The notes below the pieces were generated by a model that saw nothing but the letters and a program-made list of their open reading frames with translations, had not been told where the DNA came from and ran no database searches. The position numbers were made by a program, and so were the translations under genes. Shown here in pieces: positions 16,465 to 24,295 of a stretch of DNA of 39,924 nt (position 1 is the stretch's first letter; the number at the start of each line of letters is the position of its first letter). The DNA comes from Labilithrix sp. Lineage in GTDB: Bacteria > Myxococcota_A > Polyangia > Polyangiales > Polyangiaceae. Location: NCBI GenBank assembly GCA_019637195.1, contig JAHBWA010000076.1, positions 1 through 39,924 of the forward strand, in the 5' to 3' direction.

Positions 16465-17826
16465 ATGCGCGCGCGCTCGTCCGCCGCCGCGCTCTTCGCC
16501 GTCGCGGCGCTCTTCGCGCCCGGCTGCAAGCGCGACAACGCCGCGCCCGCGCCGCTCGTCGCCACGCCACCGCCGCGGCCGGGCGCGCTCTTGACCGGAC
16601 AGGCGGCGATGGGCGACTGGACGACCGACGCGCCAGGCGTTCGCCGCAAGATCGCGCCCGAGGATCTCCCCGCGCCTTTCGCCACCGAGTCGGCCAAGAA
16701 CCCTCCGCGCCGGGTGGCGCGCCCCGCCGGCGCCGCGCCCGCCGTGCCGCCCGGCTTCGAGGTCACGCTCTTCGCGTCCGATTTGAAGGCCCCGCGGATG
16801 GCGCGGGTTGCGCCCAACGGCGATCTGTTCGTCGCCGAGTCCGAGTCGCACCGGATCCGCGTCTTGCGCGACGCCGACGGCGACGGCAAGCCCGAGATCG
16901 TCGCCATCTTCGCCGAAGGGCTGCGGCAGCCGTTCGGCATCGCGTTCCATCCGCCGGCCGATCCCGCGTGGGTCTACGTCGCGAACACCGACGCCATCGT
17001 TCGCTTCCCGTACGTCGCCGGCGACACCAAGGCGCGCGGCCGCGCCGCCGAGATCTACGGCAGCGTCAGCGGCGGCGGGCGGCTCACCGGCGGCGGGCAC
17101 TGGACGCGCGACATCGTGTTCTCGCGCGACGGCTCGAAGCTCTACCTGTCCGTCGGCTCCCGCTCGAACGCCTCCGACGACGAGAACGAGGCGCGCCGCG
17201 CGCGCATCTTCGAGCTCTCGCCCGACGGCACGAACGAGCGCGTCTACGCCTCCGGGATCCGAAACCCCGTCGGCCTCGCGATCCACCCGGACACCGGCGA
17301 GCTCTGGACGTCGGTGAACGAGCGCGACGAGCTCGGCGACGACCTGGTGCCGGACTACGTCACGCACGTCACGGACCGCGGCTTCTACGGCTGGCCGTGG
17401 TTTTACATCGGCAAGAACCAGGATCCACGCCACGCCCGCAAGCGCCCCGAGCTCCGCGACAAGGTCATCGTCCCGGACGTCCTCGTCCAGGCGCACTCGG
17501 CGTCGCTCGGCATGACGTTCTACACCGGCGCGCAGTTCCCCGAGGCCTACCGCGGCTCCGCGTTCGCGGCCGAGCACGGCTCGTGGAACCGTTCACGGCG
17601 CACGGGCTACAAAGTCATTCAGGTGCCGCTGAAGGACGGACGCGCGACCGGCGAGTACGTCGATTTCATGACCGGCTTCGTCACGGCGGAGGGCGACGTC
17701 TGGGGCCGCCCGGTCGCGGTCGCGGTGGCCGCCGACGGCGCGCTCTTCGTCACCGACGACGCCGGTGACTGCGTGTGGCGAGTGGCCCACACCGGATCTC
17801 ACGCGCCCGACGCCGGCTCTCCCTGA
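16465..17826 (+). CDS. PQQ-type sugar dehydrogenase, lipoprotein
   Basis: A 453-residue lipoprotein (signal ending LFAPGC, Cys21) with a six-bladed beta-propeller of the soluble glucose/sorbosone dehydrogenase family. Recognisable segments are ARVAPNGDLFVAES, GLRQPFGIAFHP, ASGIRNPVGLAIHPDTGELW, WPWFYIG and AEHGSWNRS, then VTDDAGDCVWRV at the C-terminal end. Family members oxidise sugars or aldehydes outside the cytoplasm using pyrroloquinoline quinone and Ca2+. No PQQ-synthesis gene is in the window. The upstream in-frame start at 16414 lies inside the SixA-like gene; ATG 16465 gives a proper lipoprotein signal and sits two bases after that gene's stop. Confidence 0.88.
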   Translation: MRARSSAAALFAVAALFAPGCKRDNAAPAPLVATPPPRPGALLTGQAAMGDWTTDAPGVRRKIAPEDLPAPFATESAKNPPRRVARPAGAAPAVPPGFEVTLFASDLKAPRMARVAPNGDLFVAESESHRIRVLRDADGDGKPEIVAIFAEGLRQPFGIAFHPPADPAWVYVANTDAIVRFPYVAGDTKARGRAAEIYGSVSGGGRLTGGGHWTRDIVFSRDGSKLYLSVGSRSNASDDENEARRARIFELSPDGTNERVYASGIRNPVGLAIHPDTGELWTSVNERDELGDDLVPDYVTHVTDRGFYGWPWFYIGKNQDPRHARKRPELRDKVIVPDVLVQAHSASLGMTFYTGAQFPEAYRGSAFAAEHGSWNRSRRTGYKVIQVPLKDGRATGEYVDFMTGFVTAEGDVWGRPVAVAVAADGALFVTDDAGDCVWRVAHTGSHAPDAGSP

Positions 17827-17957
17827 GGAGCAATAGGCTGAGCTTGATGACCCTGGTGCGGCGCCGTCGCCCGGGGTGCGCCCACGAAAAAAACGCACGA
17901 CGCGTGCGCATTTCGTCATCAAAGTGGGGGGCTGCCCGGCATCACCCTGTCGGAGAC

Positions 17958-19340
17958 ATGGCTTTGCTGGACGCCGCGGAGACGCTAGAGCTCGACTACA
18001 GCCGGGTGGCGCGCGAAAATTCTCGGGGAAAAGTGCCGGCGACCGCTCGCGTCGAGCTCGTCACCATCGTCGACGGATGCGCCTCGGTCCACCGCTTCCC
18101 GGCGCACGGCTCGCTCGTGCTCGGCCGCGGCGGGAGCGCCGACCTCGATATCGACCACGCGTCGGTGTCGCGCAAGCACGCGCGCCTGCACCTCGGCGAT
18201 CCCGTGGTGGTCGAGGATCTCGGGAGCGCCAACGGCACGCGCCTCCTGACGACGCGGCTCGACGCCCTCAGCACGGCGCAGACCGTCGACCAGCGCCTCG
18301 CGCCGAACGCCCGGACCACCGTGGGGAGCACCACCTCCATCCACCTCGGCTCGGTCGTGGTGCTCGTCCGCTACCTGACCGACGAGGAGCCCGCGCTGCC
18401 CACCGGGATGGTGGTCGCCTCGCCGGCGATGAAGGCCCTCATCGAGCTGGTCGACCGCATCGCGATCTCGCCGCTCAGCGTCCTGCTCGTCGGCGAGACG
18501 GGCGCCGGCAAGGACGTCGTCGCGCGCACGATCCACGCGCGCTCGCCGCGGGCCCGCGGGCCGCTCGTCGCGATCAACTGCGCGGCGTTGCCGGAGCAGC
18601 TCATCGAAGCGGAGCTCTTCGGTCACGACCGCGGCGCCTTCACGGGCGCGACCATCGCCAAGCCCGGCCTCCTCGAGACCGCGTCGAGCGGCACGGCGTT
18701 CCTCGACGAGATCGGCGAGCTGCCGCTCGCCCACCAGGGGAAGATGCTCCGCGTCCTCGAGGGCGGTGAGGTGCAGCGCGTCGGCGCGCTGAAGCCGCGC
18801 CCGATCGACGTCCGCTTCGTCGCCGCGACGAACCGCGATCTCGCGCGCGAGGTCGAGCGCGGCACGTTCCGGCGCGATCTGTTCTATCGCCTCGCGGGCA
18901 TGACGCTCACGATCCCCCCGCTCCGCGAGCGACGGGAGGACGTGCTGCCGCTCGCGCGGCACTTCGCCGAAGGCGCGGGCAAGGCGCTCGGCCGGCCGGC
19001 GCCCGAGCTCTCGCCCGCGGCGCTCGAAGTCCTCGAGCGCCACTCGTTCCCCGGCAACGTCCGCGAGCTGCGCAACGTGATCGAGCGGGCCGCCGCGCTC
19101 GCGGGCGGCCCCGTCATCGCGCCGGAGCACCTCCGCCTCGACCCCGCCTCCGCCCCGGCGGAGCGCGCGCCCGCCGCTCAGCCTCGCGGTGACGAGGAGC
19201 GCCAGCGGATCGTCGACGCGCTCGCGCAGTGCGCGGGCAACCAGACGCGCGCCGCCGAGCTGCTCGGCATCTCGCGCCGGACGCTCGTCAACCGCCTCGG
19301 CGAGTACGGCATCGCGCGCCCGCTCCGCGAGCGGAGGTAG
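17958..19340 (+). CDS. FHA-domain sigma-54-dependent transcriptional activator
   Basis: A 460-residue regulator. An N-terminal FHA domain (about 31-140) has GRGG (56-59), SRKHARLH (71-78) and DLGSANGT (87-94), the phosphothreonine-binding residues. A central AAA+ domain follows: Walker A GETGAGKD (179-186), sigma-54 contact loop GAFTGA (226-231), Walker B FLDE (248-251), and FPGNVRELRN. A Fis-type helix-turn-helix ends the protein (about 418-444, AAELLGISRRTLVNRL). The FHA domain replaces the receiver domain of NtrC-type proteins, so activity is likely set by binding a phosphorylated Ser/Thr partner. ATG 17958, with GGAGAC just upstream, is chosen over the in-frame 17775, which lies inside the previous gene. 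A kinase gene starts 6 bp after its stop. Confidence 0.95.
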   Translation: MALLDAAETLELDYSRVARENSRGKVPATARVELVTIVDGCASVHRFPAHGSLVLGRGGSADLDIDHASVSRKHARLHLGDPVVVEDLGSANGTRLLTTRLDALSTAQTVDQRLAPNARTTVGSTTSIHLGSVVVLVRYLTDEEPALPTGMVVASPAMKALIELVDRIAISPLSVLLVGETGAGKDVVARTIHARSPRARGPLVAINCAALPEQLIEAELFGHDRGAFTGATIAKPGLLETASSGTAFLDEIGELPLAHQGKMLRVLEGGEVQRVGALKPRPIDVRFVAATNRDLAREVERGTFRRDLFYRLAGMTLTIPPLRERREDVLPLARHFAEGAGKALGRPAPELSPAALEVLERHSFPGNVRELRNVIERAAALAGGPVIAPEHLRLDPASAPAERAPAAQPRGDEERQRIVDALAQCAGNQTRAAELLGISRRTLVNRLGEYGIARPLRERR

Positions 19341-19346
19341 CGCTCG

Positions 19347-20972
19347 ATGGCGGCAGGCAGTCTCTCGCGTCCCCCCACCGCCCCGACCGTCCGCGCCGGG
19401 CCCACCGCGCGCACCCTCGCGACGAGCACACCCGACCGGAGCCTGACCCCGGAGCACGAGCGCGCCCGCCGCCTCGCCGATCCCGAGGAGCGGCGCTCCG
19501 TCCGACGCGCGATGACGCTCGGCGCGTTCGTCTGGCCGGCGTTCTTCCTCGTTGATCTCTACCTCGGGCTCGTCGTCTATCCGGGCGCGCCGATCGCGCT
19601 CTACGCCGGCTTCCGCCTCCTCGGCGAGGTCGCGATCTTCGCGGTCTACCGCGAGAGCCTCCGCAAGGACATCTCGAGCCGGCACCTCAAGACCGCCAAC
19701 GCGCTCGTCTGCACGCTCTGCTCGGTGCTCATCTCGATCATGGCGCTCCGCCTCGGCGGGCTCGGGAGCCCGTACATCCACGGGCTCTCGCTCGTCATCT
19801 TCGTCGAGGCGCTCGCCGTCCCGGCGCCGTGGCGCGACACCGTCTGGTACGCCGCGCCGTCGGTCGCGAGCTTCCCGGCGATCTTGCTGGTCGCGGCCTT
19901 CTTCGACCCCGCCCTCGCGAGCTCGCTCCGCGACGGTGCCCAGCTCGCCGAGCTCGGGGCCCACTACATGATCCTGCTCGCCGCGGCGACCATCGCGGCC
20001 GCGAGCGGGCAGGTCGGCTGGAGCGCGCGGATGCAGCTCCGCAAGGCGCGGCGCCTCGGGCGCTACCGCCTCGAGGCGCGCATCGGCGAGGGCGGGATGA
20101 ACGAGGTCTGGCTCGCGTGGGACGAGTCGCTCCAGCGCAACGTCGCGCTGAAGATCCTCCGCTCGAGCGCCGAGGCCGACGCCCGCGTCCTCGCGCGCTT
20201 CGAGCGCGAGGCGCTCGCGCTCAGCCGCTTGACGTCGTCCCACACCGTTCGGGTCTTCGACTTCGGCGCGAGCGACGACGGCATCTCGTTCATCGCGATG
20301 GAGTACCTTCCCGGGGCGGACCTGCAGCAGCTCGTGCGCGAGAGCGGGCCGATGCCTCCGGAGCGCGCGGTCGCCCTCACGATCCAGGCGTGCCGCTCGC
20401 TGGCCGAGGCCCACGCCGCCGGGATCGTCCACCGCGACATCAAGCCGGCGAACCTCTTCGTGACGCGGATGGCCGATCAGCACGACGTCCTCAAGGTGCT
20501 CGATTTCGGTATCGCCCGACTCGTCGCCGACGCGACCCGCACCCAGAGCGTCCGCGGCACCCCGGCGTACATGCCGCCGGAGTGCTGGATGGACGGCGAG
20601 GCGGACGCGCGGAGCGACGTGTACTCGCTCGGCGCGACCCTCTACTTCCTCTTGAGCGGCTCCCCGCCGTTCGCGAGCTCCGACGCCGCCCAGCTCGTGC
20701 GCGCCCACATGCTCCAGGCGCCCGAGCCGCCGAGCAAGCGCCGCGGCGCCCCGCTTCCTGCGGCGCTCGACGACCTCGTGCTCTGCTGCCTCGCCAAGTC
20801 GCCGAGCGATCGCGTCGGGAGCGTCCGCGAGCTCGAGGCGGCGCTCGTCGCCTCGGCGCAAGCGTTCGAGAGGACCTGGAGCAACGACGACGCGCGCGCC
20901 GCCTGGCTCGCGCGCGAGCGCGAGAAGGACGAAGAGCGCATGAGCCTCGTCGCGTCGTCCGGTCCTCGCTGA
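19347..20972 (+). CDS. Ser/Thr protein kinase with six N-terminal membrane helices
   Basis: A 541-residue kinase of inverted layout. A 55-residue cytoplasmic N-terminus is followed by six predicted membrane helices (about 56-78, 81-101, 118-136, 142-160, 164-185 and 206-225). The catalytic domain (about 240-500) is C-terminal. It has GEGGMNEV (247-254), Lys269, HRDIKPAN (362-369), DFG (386-388) and PPE, so it should be active. Most myxobacterial kinases have the catalytic domain first and one helix after it; here the membrane domain may sense a signal directly. GGAGGT, inside the end of the activator gene and 8 bases before the ATG, gives strong coupling. The FHA activator upstream is the obvious candidate partner. 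It converges on a lipoprotein gene 20 bp away. Confidence 0.93.
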   Translation: MAAGSLSRPPTAPTVRAGPTARTLATSTPDRSLTPEHERARRLADPEERRSVRRAMTLGAFVWPAFFLVDLYLGLVVYPGAPIALYAGFRLLGEVAIFAVYRESLRKDISSRHLKTANALVCTLCSVLISIMALRLGGLGSPYIHGLSLVIFVEALAVPAPWRDTVWYAAPSVASFPAILLVAAFFDPALASSLRDGAQLAELGAHYMILLAAATIAAASGQVGWSARMQLRKARRLGRYRLEARIGEGGMNEVWLAWDESLQRNVALKILRSSAEADARVLARFEREALALSRLTSSHTVRVFDFGASDDGISFIAMEYLPGADLQQLVRESGPMPPERAVALTIQACRSLAEAHAAGIVHRDIKPANLFVTRMADQHDVLKVLDFGIARLVADATRTQSVRGTPAYMPPECWMDGEADARSDVYSLGATLYFLLSGSPPFASSDAAQLVRAHMLQAPEPPSKRRGAPLPAALDDLVLCCLAKSPSDRVGSVRELEAALVASAQAFERTWSNDDARAAWLAREREKDEERMSLVASSGPR

Positions 20973-20992
20973 TCGCGCGCGCACGACGTCGC

Positions 20993-22393
20993 TCAGAGCG
21001 CCGACGGCGCGATCGCGAGGCGCGCCCAGGTCATGTCCGTGCCCGCTGTGCAGCCGGGCTTCGTCGGGTCGGGGTTCTTCCAGCCGCCGCTGATGTCGCG
21101 CGCCTGGTAGCCGACGCGCGGCTGTCCCGTCGCCGTGAGCGCGATCGACGGATCATGGAGGAACCACGCCCCCACGGTGCAGTTCGGCTCGAGGAAGAGC
21201 GTATCCGGCGGCATGTCGCTGCCGCGCTCCACGACCGAGAGATCCCAGTTCGCCCCCTCGGTGACGCACGACGGGTCGTTGCAGTACGCGATGCCGATGT
21301 TGTAGCTCAGGGCGAACGCGACGCGCGGGTGGTCGTTCTGGTCGAGCGCGAGATCGAAGCCGGAGCTGAGCGACTCTTCACCGCTGATGACGACCGCTCC
21401 CCACGGGTCGCCCGCGGTGCAGCCGTCGTCGCACTCGAGGTACATCATCTTCTTCGCGCCCGCGTCGTCCTTCGCGAGGAAGAGGACGCGCGGCTGCCCG
21501 GCCTTCGTCAGCGCGAGCGAGATCTGCGGCTTGATCGAGATCGCCTCGAGCTCGCTCGCGTAGGCCTCGGCGAAGCCCGGACCGCTCCAGCTCTCGGGCT
21601 CGGCGCAGTCGCCCGCGCAGAGCTGGTAGGCGCCCATGAGGACGGGCGAGCCGTCTTCACCGGCGAGGTGCGCCACCGCGGCGACGTGGGCGTTGCCCTT
21701 CGCGTCGAAGCGCAGGGTCGCGCGCTCGAAGATGTCCTCTCCGATGACGTTCGCCGTCCAGCTCCCCGCTGCGTTGCAGTCGGCGTCACACGCGACCCAC
21801 TCGGTCTTCGGCGGCTTCTGGCCGATCCCCAGGTACGCGACGTACGTGTGCATGAGGAAGCGCGGGCGGCCCTGCGCGTCGAGCGCGAACGCTTCGCCCG
21901 TGACCTCTTTGTCGCCACCGTGGGTGACGATCGAGGTCGTCGTCCACCCCGCCGGCGTCGTGCAGTCATCGGCGCAGGACGCGTAGTAGACGTCCGCGTA
22001 CGCCGAGAGCAGGACCTGCGGCTTGCCGTTCGCGTCGAGCGCCAGCATCGCGTTGCCGACGGTGCCGTCCGTGTCGAAGCGGACGACCTTCACCGCCTCC
22101 GCCCCGGCGCAGTCCGACGGACAGTACGCGTAGTAGGCGCCGCCGCCCGCGTACGCCGGATAGACGGAGTGGATGCCGCCGCGCGGATCGATCTCGATCG
22201 TCGGCGCGCTGGTGTTGTCGACCTCGTCGCCGGTCGGGAGGAAGAACTGGGCCGCAGGCGCGGCGCTGTCGCCGCCGGCGGGCCGATCGCCGCCCGCGGA
22301 TTTGTCGCCGCCCGAGCCGGTCTCCGAGGTGGTGCAAGCTGCGAGCGCGAAGCCAAGGAGCGCGAGGGAAGTCAGACGGAATGAACGAACCAC
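20993..22393 (-). CDS. Exported lipoprotein with repeated ~50-residue segments
   Basis: A 466-residue lipoprotein (signal LLGFALAAC, acylated Cys near 20). The rest is built of degenerate repeats of about 50 residues. Each has a paired-Cys stretch such as CPSDC, CADDC, CDADC, CAGDC or CDDGC, and a segment like LALDANGKPQVLLSAY or FALDAQGRPRFLMHTY. This periodicity suggests a multi-bladed beta-propeller with a disulfide in each blade. Function is unknown. The GTG at 22393 is chosen because GGAGGA lies 5 bases upstream and the lipoprotein signal then starts immediately; the frame extends upstream to 22699 without other support. It converges on the kinase gene across a 20-bp gap. Confidence 0.78.
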   Translation of the reverse strand: MVRSFRLTSLALLGFALAACTTSETGSGGDKSAGGDRPAGGDSAAPAAQFFLPTGDEVDNTSAPTIEIDPRGGIHSVYPAYAGGGAYYAYCPSDCAGAEAVKVVRFDTDGTVGNAMLALDANGKPQVLLSAYADVYYASCADDCTTPAGWTTTSIVTHGGDKEVTGEAFALDAQGRPRFLMHTYVAYLGIGQKPPKTEWVACDADCNAAGSWTANVIGEDIFERATLRFDAKGNAHVAAVAHLAGEDGSPVLMGAYQLCAGDCAEPESWSGPGFAEAYASELEAISIKPQISLALTKAGQPRVLFLAKDDAGAKKMMYLECDDGCTAGDPWGAVVISGEESLSSGFDLALDQNDHPRVAFALSYNIGIAYCNDPSCVTEGANWDLSVVERGSDMPPDTLFLEPNCTVGAWFLHDPSIALTATGQPRVGYQARDISGGWKNPDPTKPGCTAGTDMTWARLAIAPSAL

Positions 22394-22770
22394 GAGTCCT
22401 CCGATGAAGTGCGCCGCTGCTCGAGCGGCGTGGAGGACGGGAATCGCAACGCACATGCCAGGGGACGAAGCCCGACGAACCGCGTACTTGTCGGCTCGTG
22501 CGCCGCTCGAGTGCGCGGGCTGCGCATTCGAGCGATGCGCAGGGCGCGCACGCACCGACCGGTGGAGGCTCGCCGACGCTGGGCCAGCGCGGGCGCGAGC
22601 GCGTCGCTCGGCGACGGGGAGAGGCGCGGGCCACGAGCACGGCGCTCGCTCGAAGCGAGGCGCTTCATGCGATCGTTCGCGGCAGCCGCCGCGCACCAAA
22701 GCTCGGCCGTACTCGCTTCGCGGTGTCGGCAGGGCCGCGAGGGCGACGCGCGTGGTAGGATGCTCGGTTC
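22394..22770. promoter_or_regulatory. Divergent intergenic region with an 8-bp inverted repeat
   Basis: A 377-bp gap between divergently transcribed lipoprotein genes. It contains no credible ORF. At 22520-22542 there is CTGCGCAT, a 7-base spacer and ATGCGCAG, a perfect inverted repeat that could be an operator. Nothing else stands out apart from the -10-like TAGGAT at 22756. Confidence 0.35.
22756..22761 (+). promoter_or_regulatory. -10-like hexamer before lipoprotein gene
   Basis: TAGGAT, 9 bases before the ATG at 22771, identical to the hexamer before the glycosyltransferase gene. No Shine-Dalgarno and no clear -35. Confidence 0.35.
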
Positions 22771-24213
22771 ATGTCCGCGCGCCTCGCGTGCATCGGCGCC
22801 AGCGCAATCGGGCTGGCGGCGTGCTCCCTCCTCACCGCCTTCGACGGCCTCAGCAACGGCGTGACCTCGCCGCCGAGCGAGTCGATCGACGCCTCGTCGG
22901 TCGACGATGCCGGGCTGCGGGACGGCGAGGCGACCGATCCGATCGTCGACCCTTCCCCCTCGCTCGTGTACGCCACGCGCGCGGGCGCGCTCGTGACCCG
23001 ACGCTGGGACGCGTCGTCCGGCGGGTGGTCCGCCGAGCGCGTCGGGCCGGCCGTCGCGTCCGCCGGGACGATCCGCTGGGTCGTGTCGCGGCGCGCTCCC
23101 GGCACGGAGCGGCGGATCGTCGGCGCGCTCGGCGCCGGTGAGGACAAGCCGCGCCTCAGCGTCTTCACGGAGAGCGGCGACGCGTTCGAGCTCGGCTACG
23201 AGAGCGACGCGTTCGACCGCGAGGCGCGTGGTCGGGCGTTCGACGTCGCGTTCGAGTCCGCGTCACGTCGCGCGGTCGTCGTCTACGGCGGCGACGACGG
23301 CAACCCGAGGCTGCGCACGCGTGGCCCCGACGACACCGCCTGGTCAGCCGAGCGCCGCGCCTTCTCGGCGGCGCCATCGGCCGCGCCGATTCGGTGGGTG
23401 GAGCTCGTGGCGCAGGACGGCACCGACGAGCTCTCACTCGTCTACGTCGACGAAGACAGCCGCCTCCTTGCGGCGCGCTGGGTGGACGATCGCTTCGCGA
23501 TGCCGGTCGAGCTCGAGTCGACCGTCGTGACGCGCGCCTTCAAGGGCTTCGCGGCGACCTACGAACGCCTGAGCGGGGACCTCCTCGTCGTCTGGGGTGG
23601 CCGGACGACGCCCGAGGAGGGCGGGGTCGTGCGAACGGCGAAGCGCCGTAGATCGCGCGACACCTTCGAGCCTCGCTCGGACGTCATCTCGTTCGCGCCG
23701 GGCAGCTTGGCGCTCGCGCGCCACCCGAAGTCCGACGCCGTCGCGATCTCCTATCTGACGTACACGTGCGGCAACGGCGGGGCTTGCGATCACTTCCGCG
23801 TCGGCGTGTGGGACGGCTCGACGTTCGACGTCCAAGACGTCGACGCGCAGTTCGGGACTCCCTACGGCGGTCGCCGCGGCAGCGCGCCGTGCGCGGTCGG
23901 CTGGACGAACGAGTCGACCGCGTTCGCCGCCTACCACCGCGAGAGCGACGGGCTTCGCTGGCTGCGCTGGACCGGAGCCTGGACCGCGCAGCCGGACGTC
24001 GCGTCGTCGCCAAAGCTCCCGGGGAGGTCGAGCATCGTCGCGTATCCGCTCCCTGCGGGCGGCGCGCTCACGCTCGTCGCCGACGTGAACCGGCAGCTCT
24101 GGGCCAAGCGGCTCGACGGGACGAGCTGGACCGACACCGAAGACGGCGCGCCGCTCACGACCGATCTCGCGACCCTCGACGGCGTGCCGTTCGCGCTCGA
24201 CACGGAGCTCTGA
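22771..24213 (+). CDS. Exported lipoprotein, probable beta-propeller
   Basis: A 480-residue lipoprotein. The signal ends ASAIGLAAC, acylated Cys18, and an acidic Asp/Ser/Pro linker follows (about 30-62). The remainder has repeats of the kind LVYATRAGALVTRRWDASSG, VVVYGGDDGNPRLRTRG, LVYVDEDSRLLAARWVDDRF and VADVNRQLWAKRLDGTSW. Each has a value-reading strand followed by an aromatic-rich strand, consistent with a beta-propeller. I do not recognise a family or active site. No start alternative fits better than ATG 22771. It converges on a delta-60 repeat lipoprotein across a hairpin. Confidence 0.75.
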   Translation: MSARLACIGASAIGLAACSLLTAFDGLSNGVTSPPSESIDASSVDDAGLRDGEATDPIVDPSPSLVYATRAGALVTRRWDASSGGWSAERVGPAVASAGTIRWVVSRRAPGTERRIVGALGAGEDKPRLSVFTESGDAFELGYESDAFDREARGRAFDVAFESASRRAVVVYGGDDGNPRLRTRGPDDTAWSAERRAFSAAPSAAPIRWVELVAQDGTDELSLVYVDEDSRLLAARWVDDRFAMPVELESTVVTRAFKGFAATYERLSGDLLVVWGGRTTPEEGGVVRTAKRRRSRDTFEPRSDVISFAPGSLALARHPKSDAVAISYLTYTCGNGGACDHFRVGVWDGSTFDVQDVDAQFGTPYGGRRGSAPCAVGWTNESTAFAAYHRESDGLRWLRWTGAWTAQPDVASSPKLPGRSSIVAYPLPAGGALTLVADVNRQLWAKRLDGTSWTDTEDGAPLTTDLATLDGVPFALDTEL

Positions 24214-24272
24214 GCGCGACGCCGCGGAGTCGGCTGCCAGACAGGTCCCAGGGACGTCTTCAAGACGCGGCG

Positions 24273-24294
24273 CGGCGACGACCGAACGTCGCCG
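24273..24294. terminator. Bidirectional hairpin between convergent genes
   Basis: CGGCGACG (24273-24280), a 6-base loop ACCGAA and CGTCGCCG (24287-24294): a perfect 8-bp GC-rich stem. It lies one base from the stop of the minus-strand gene and 60 bp from that of the plus-strand gene. No T-tract. Confidence 0.55.
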
Positions 24295-24295
24295 T

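Noticed and set aside
17985..20984. A 999-codon minus-strand ORF opposite the FHA activator and kinase genes
   Set aside because: The opposite strand encodes two proteins with complete motifs. The minus translation is an Arg/Glu/Asp-rich composition with no domain, typical of antisense shadows in GC-rich DNA.
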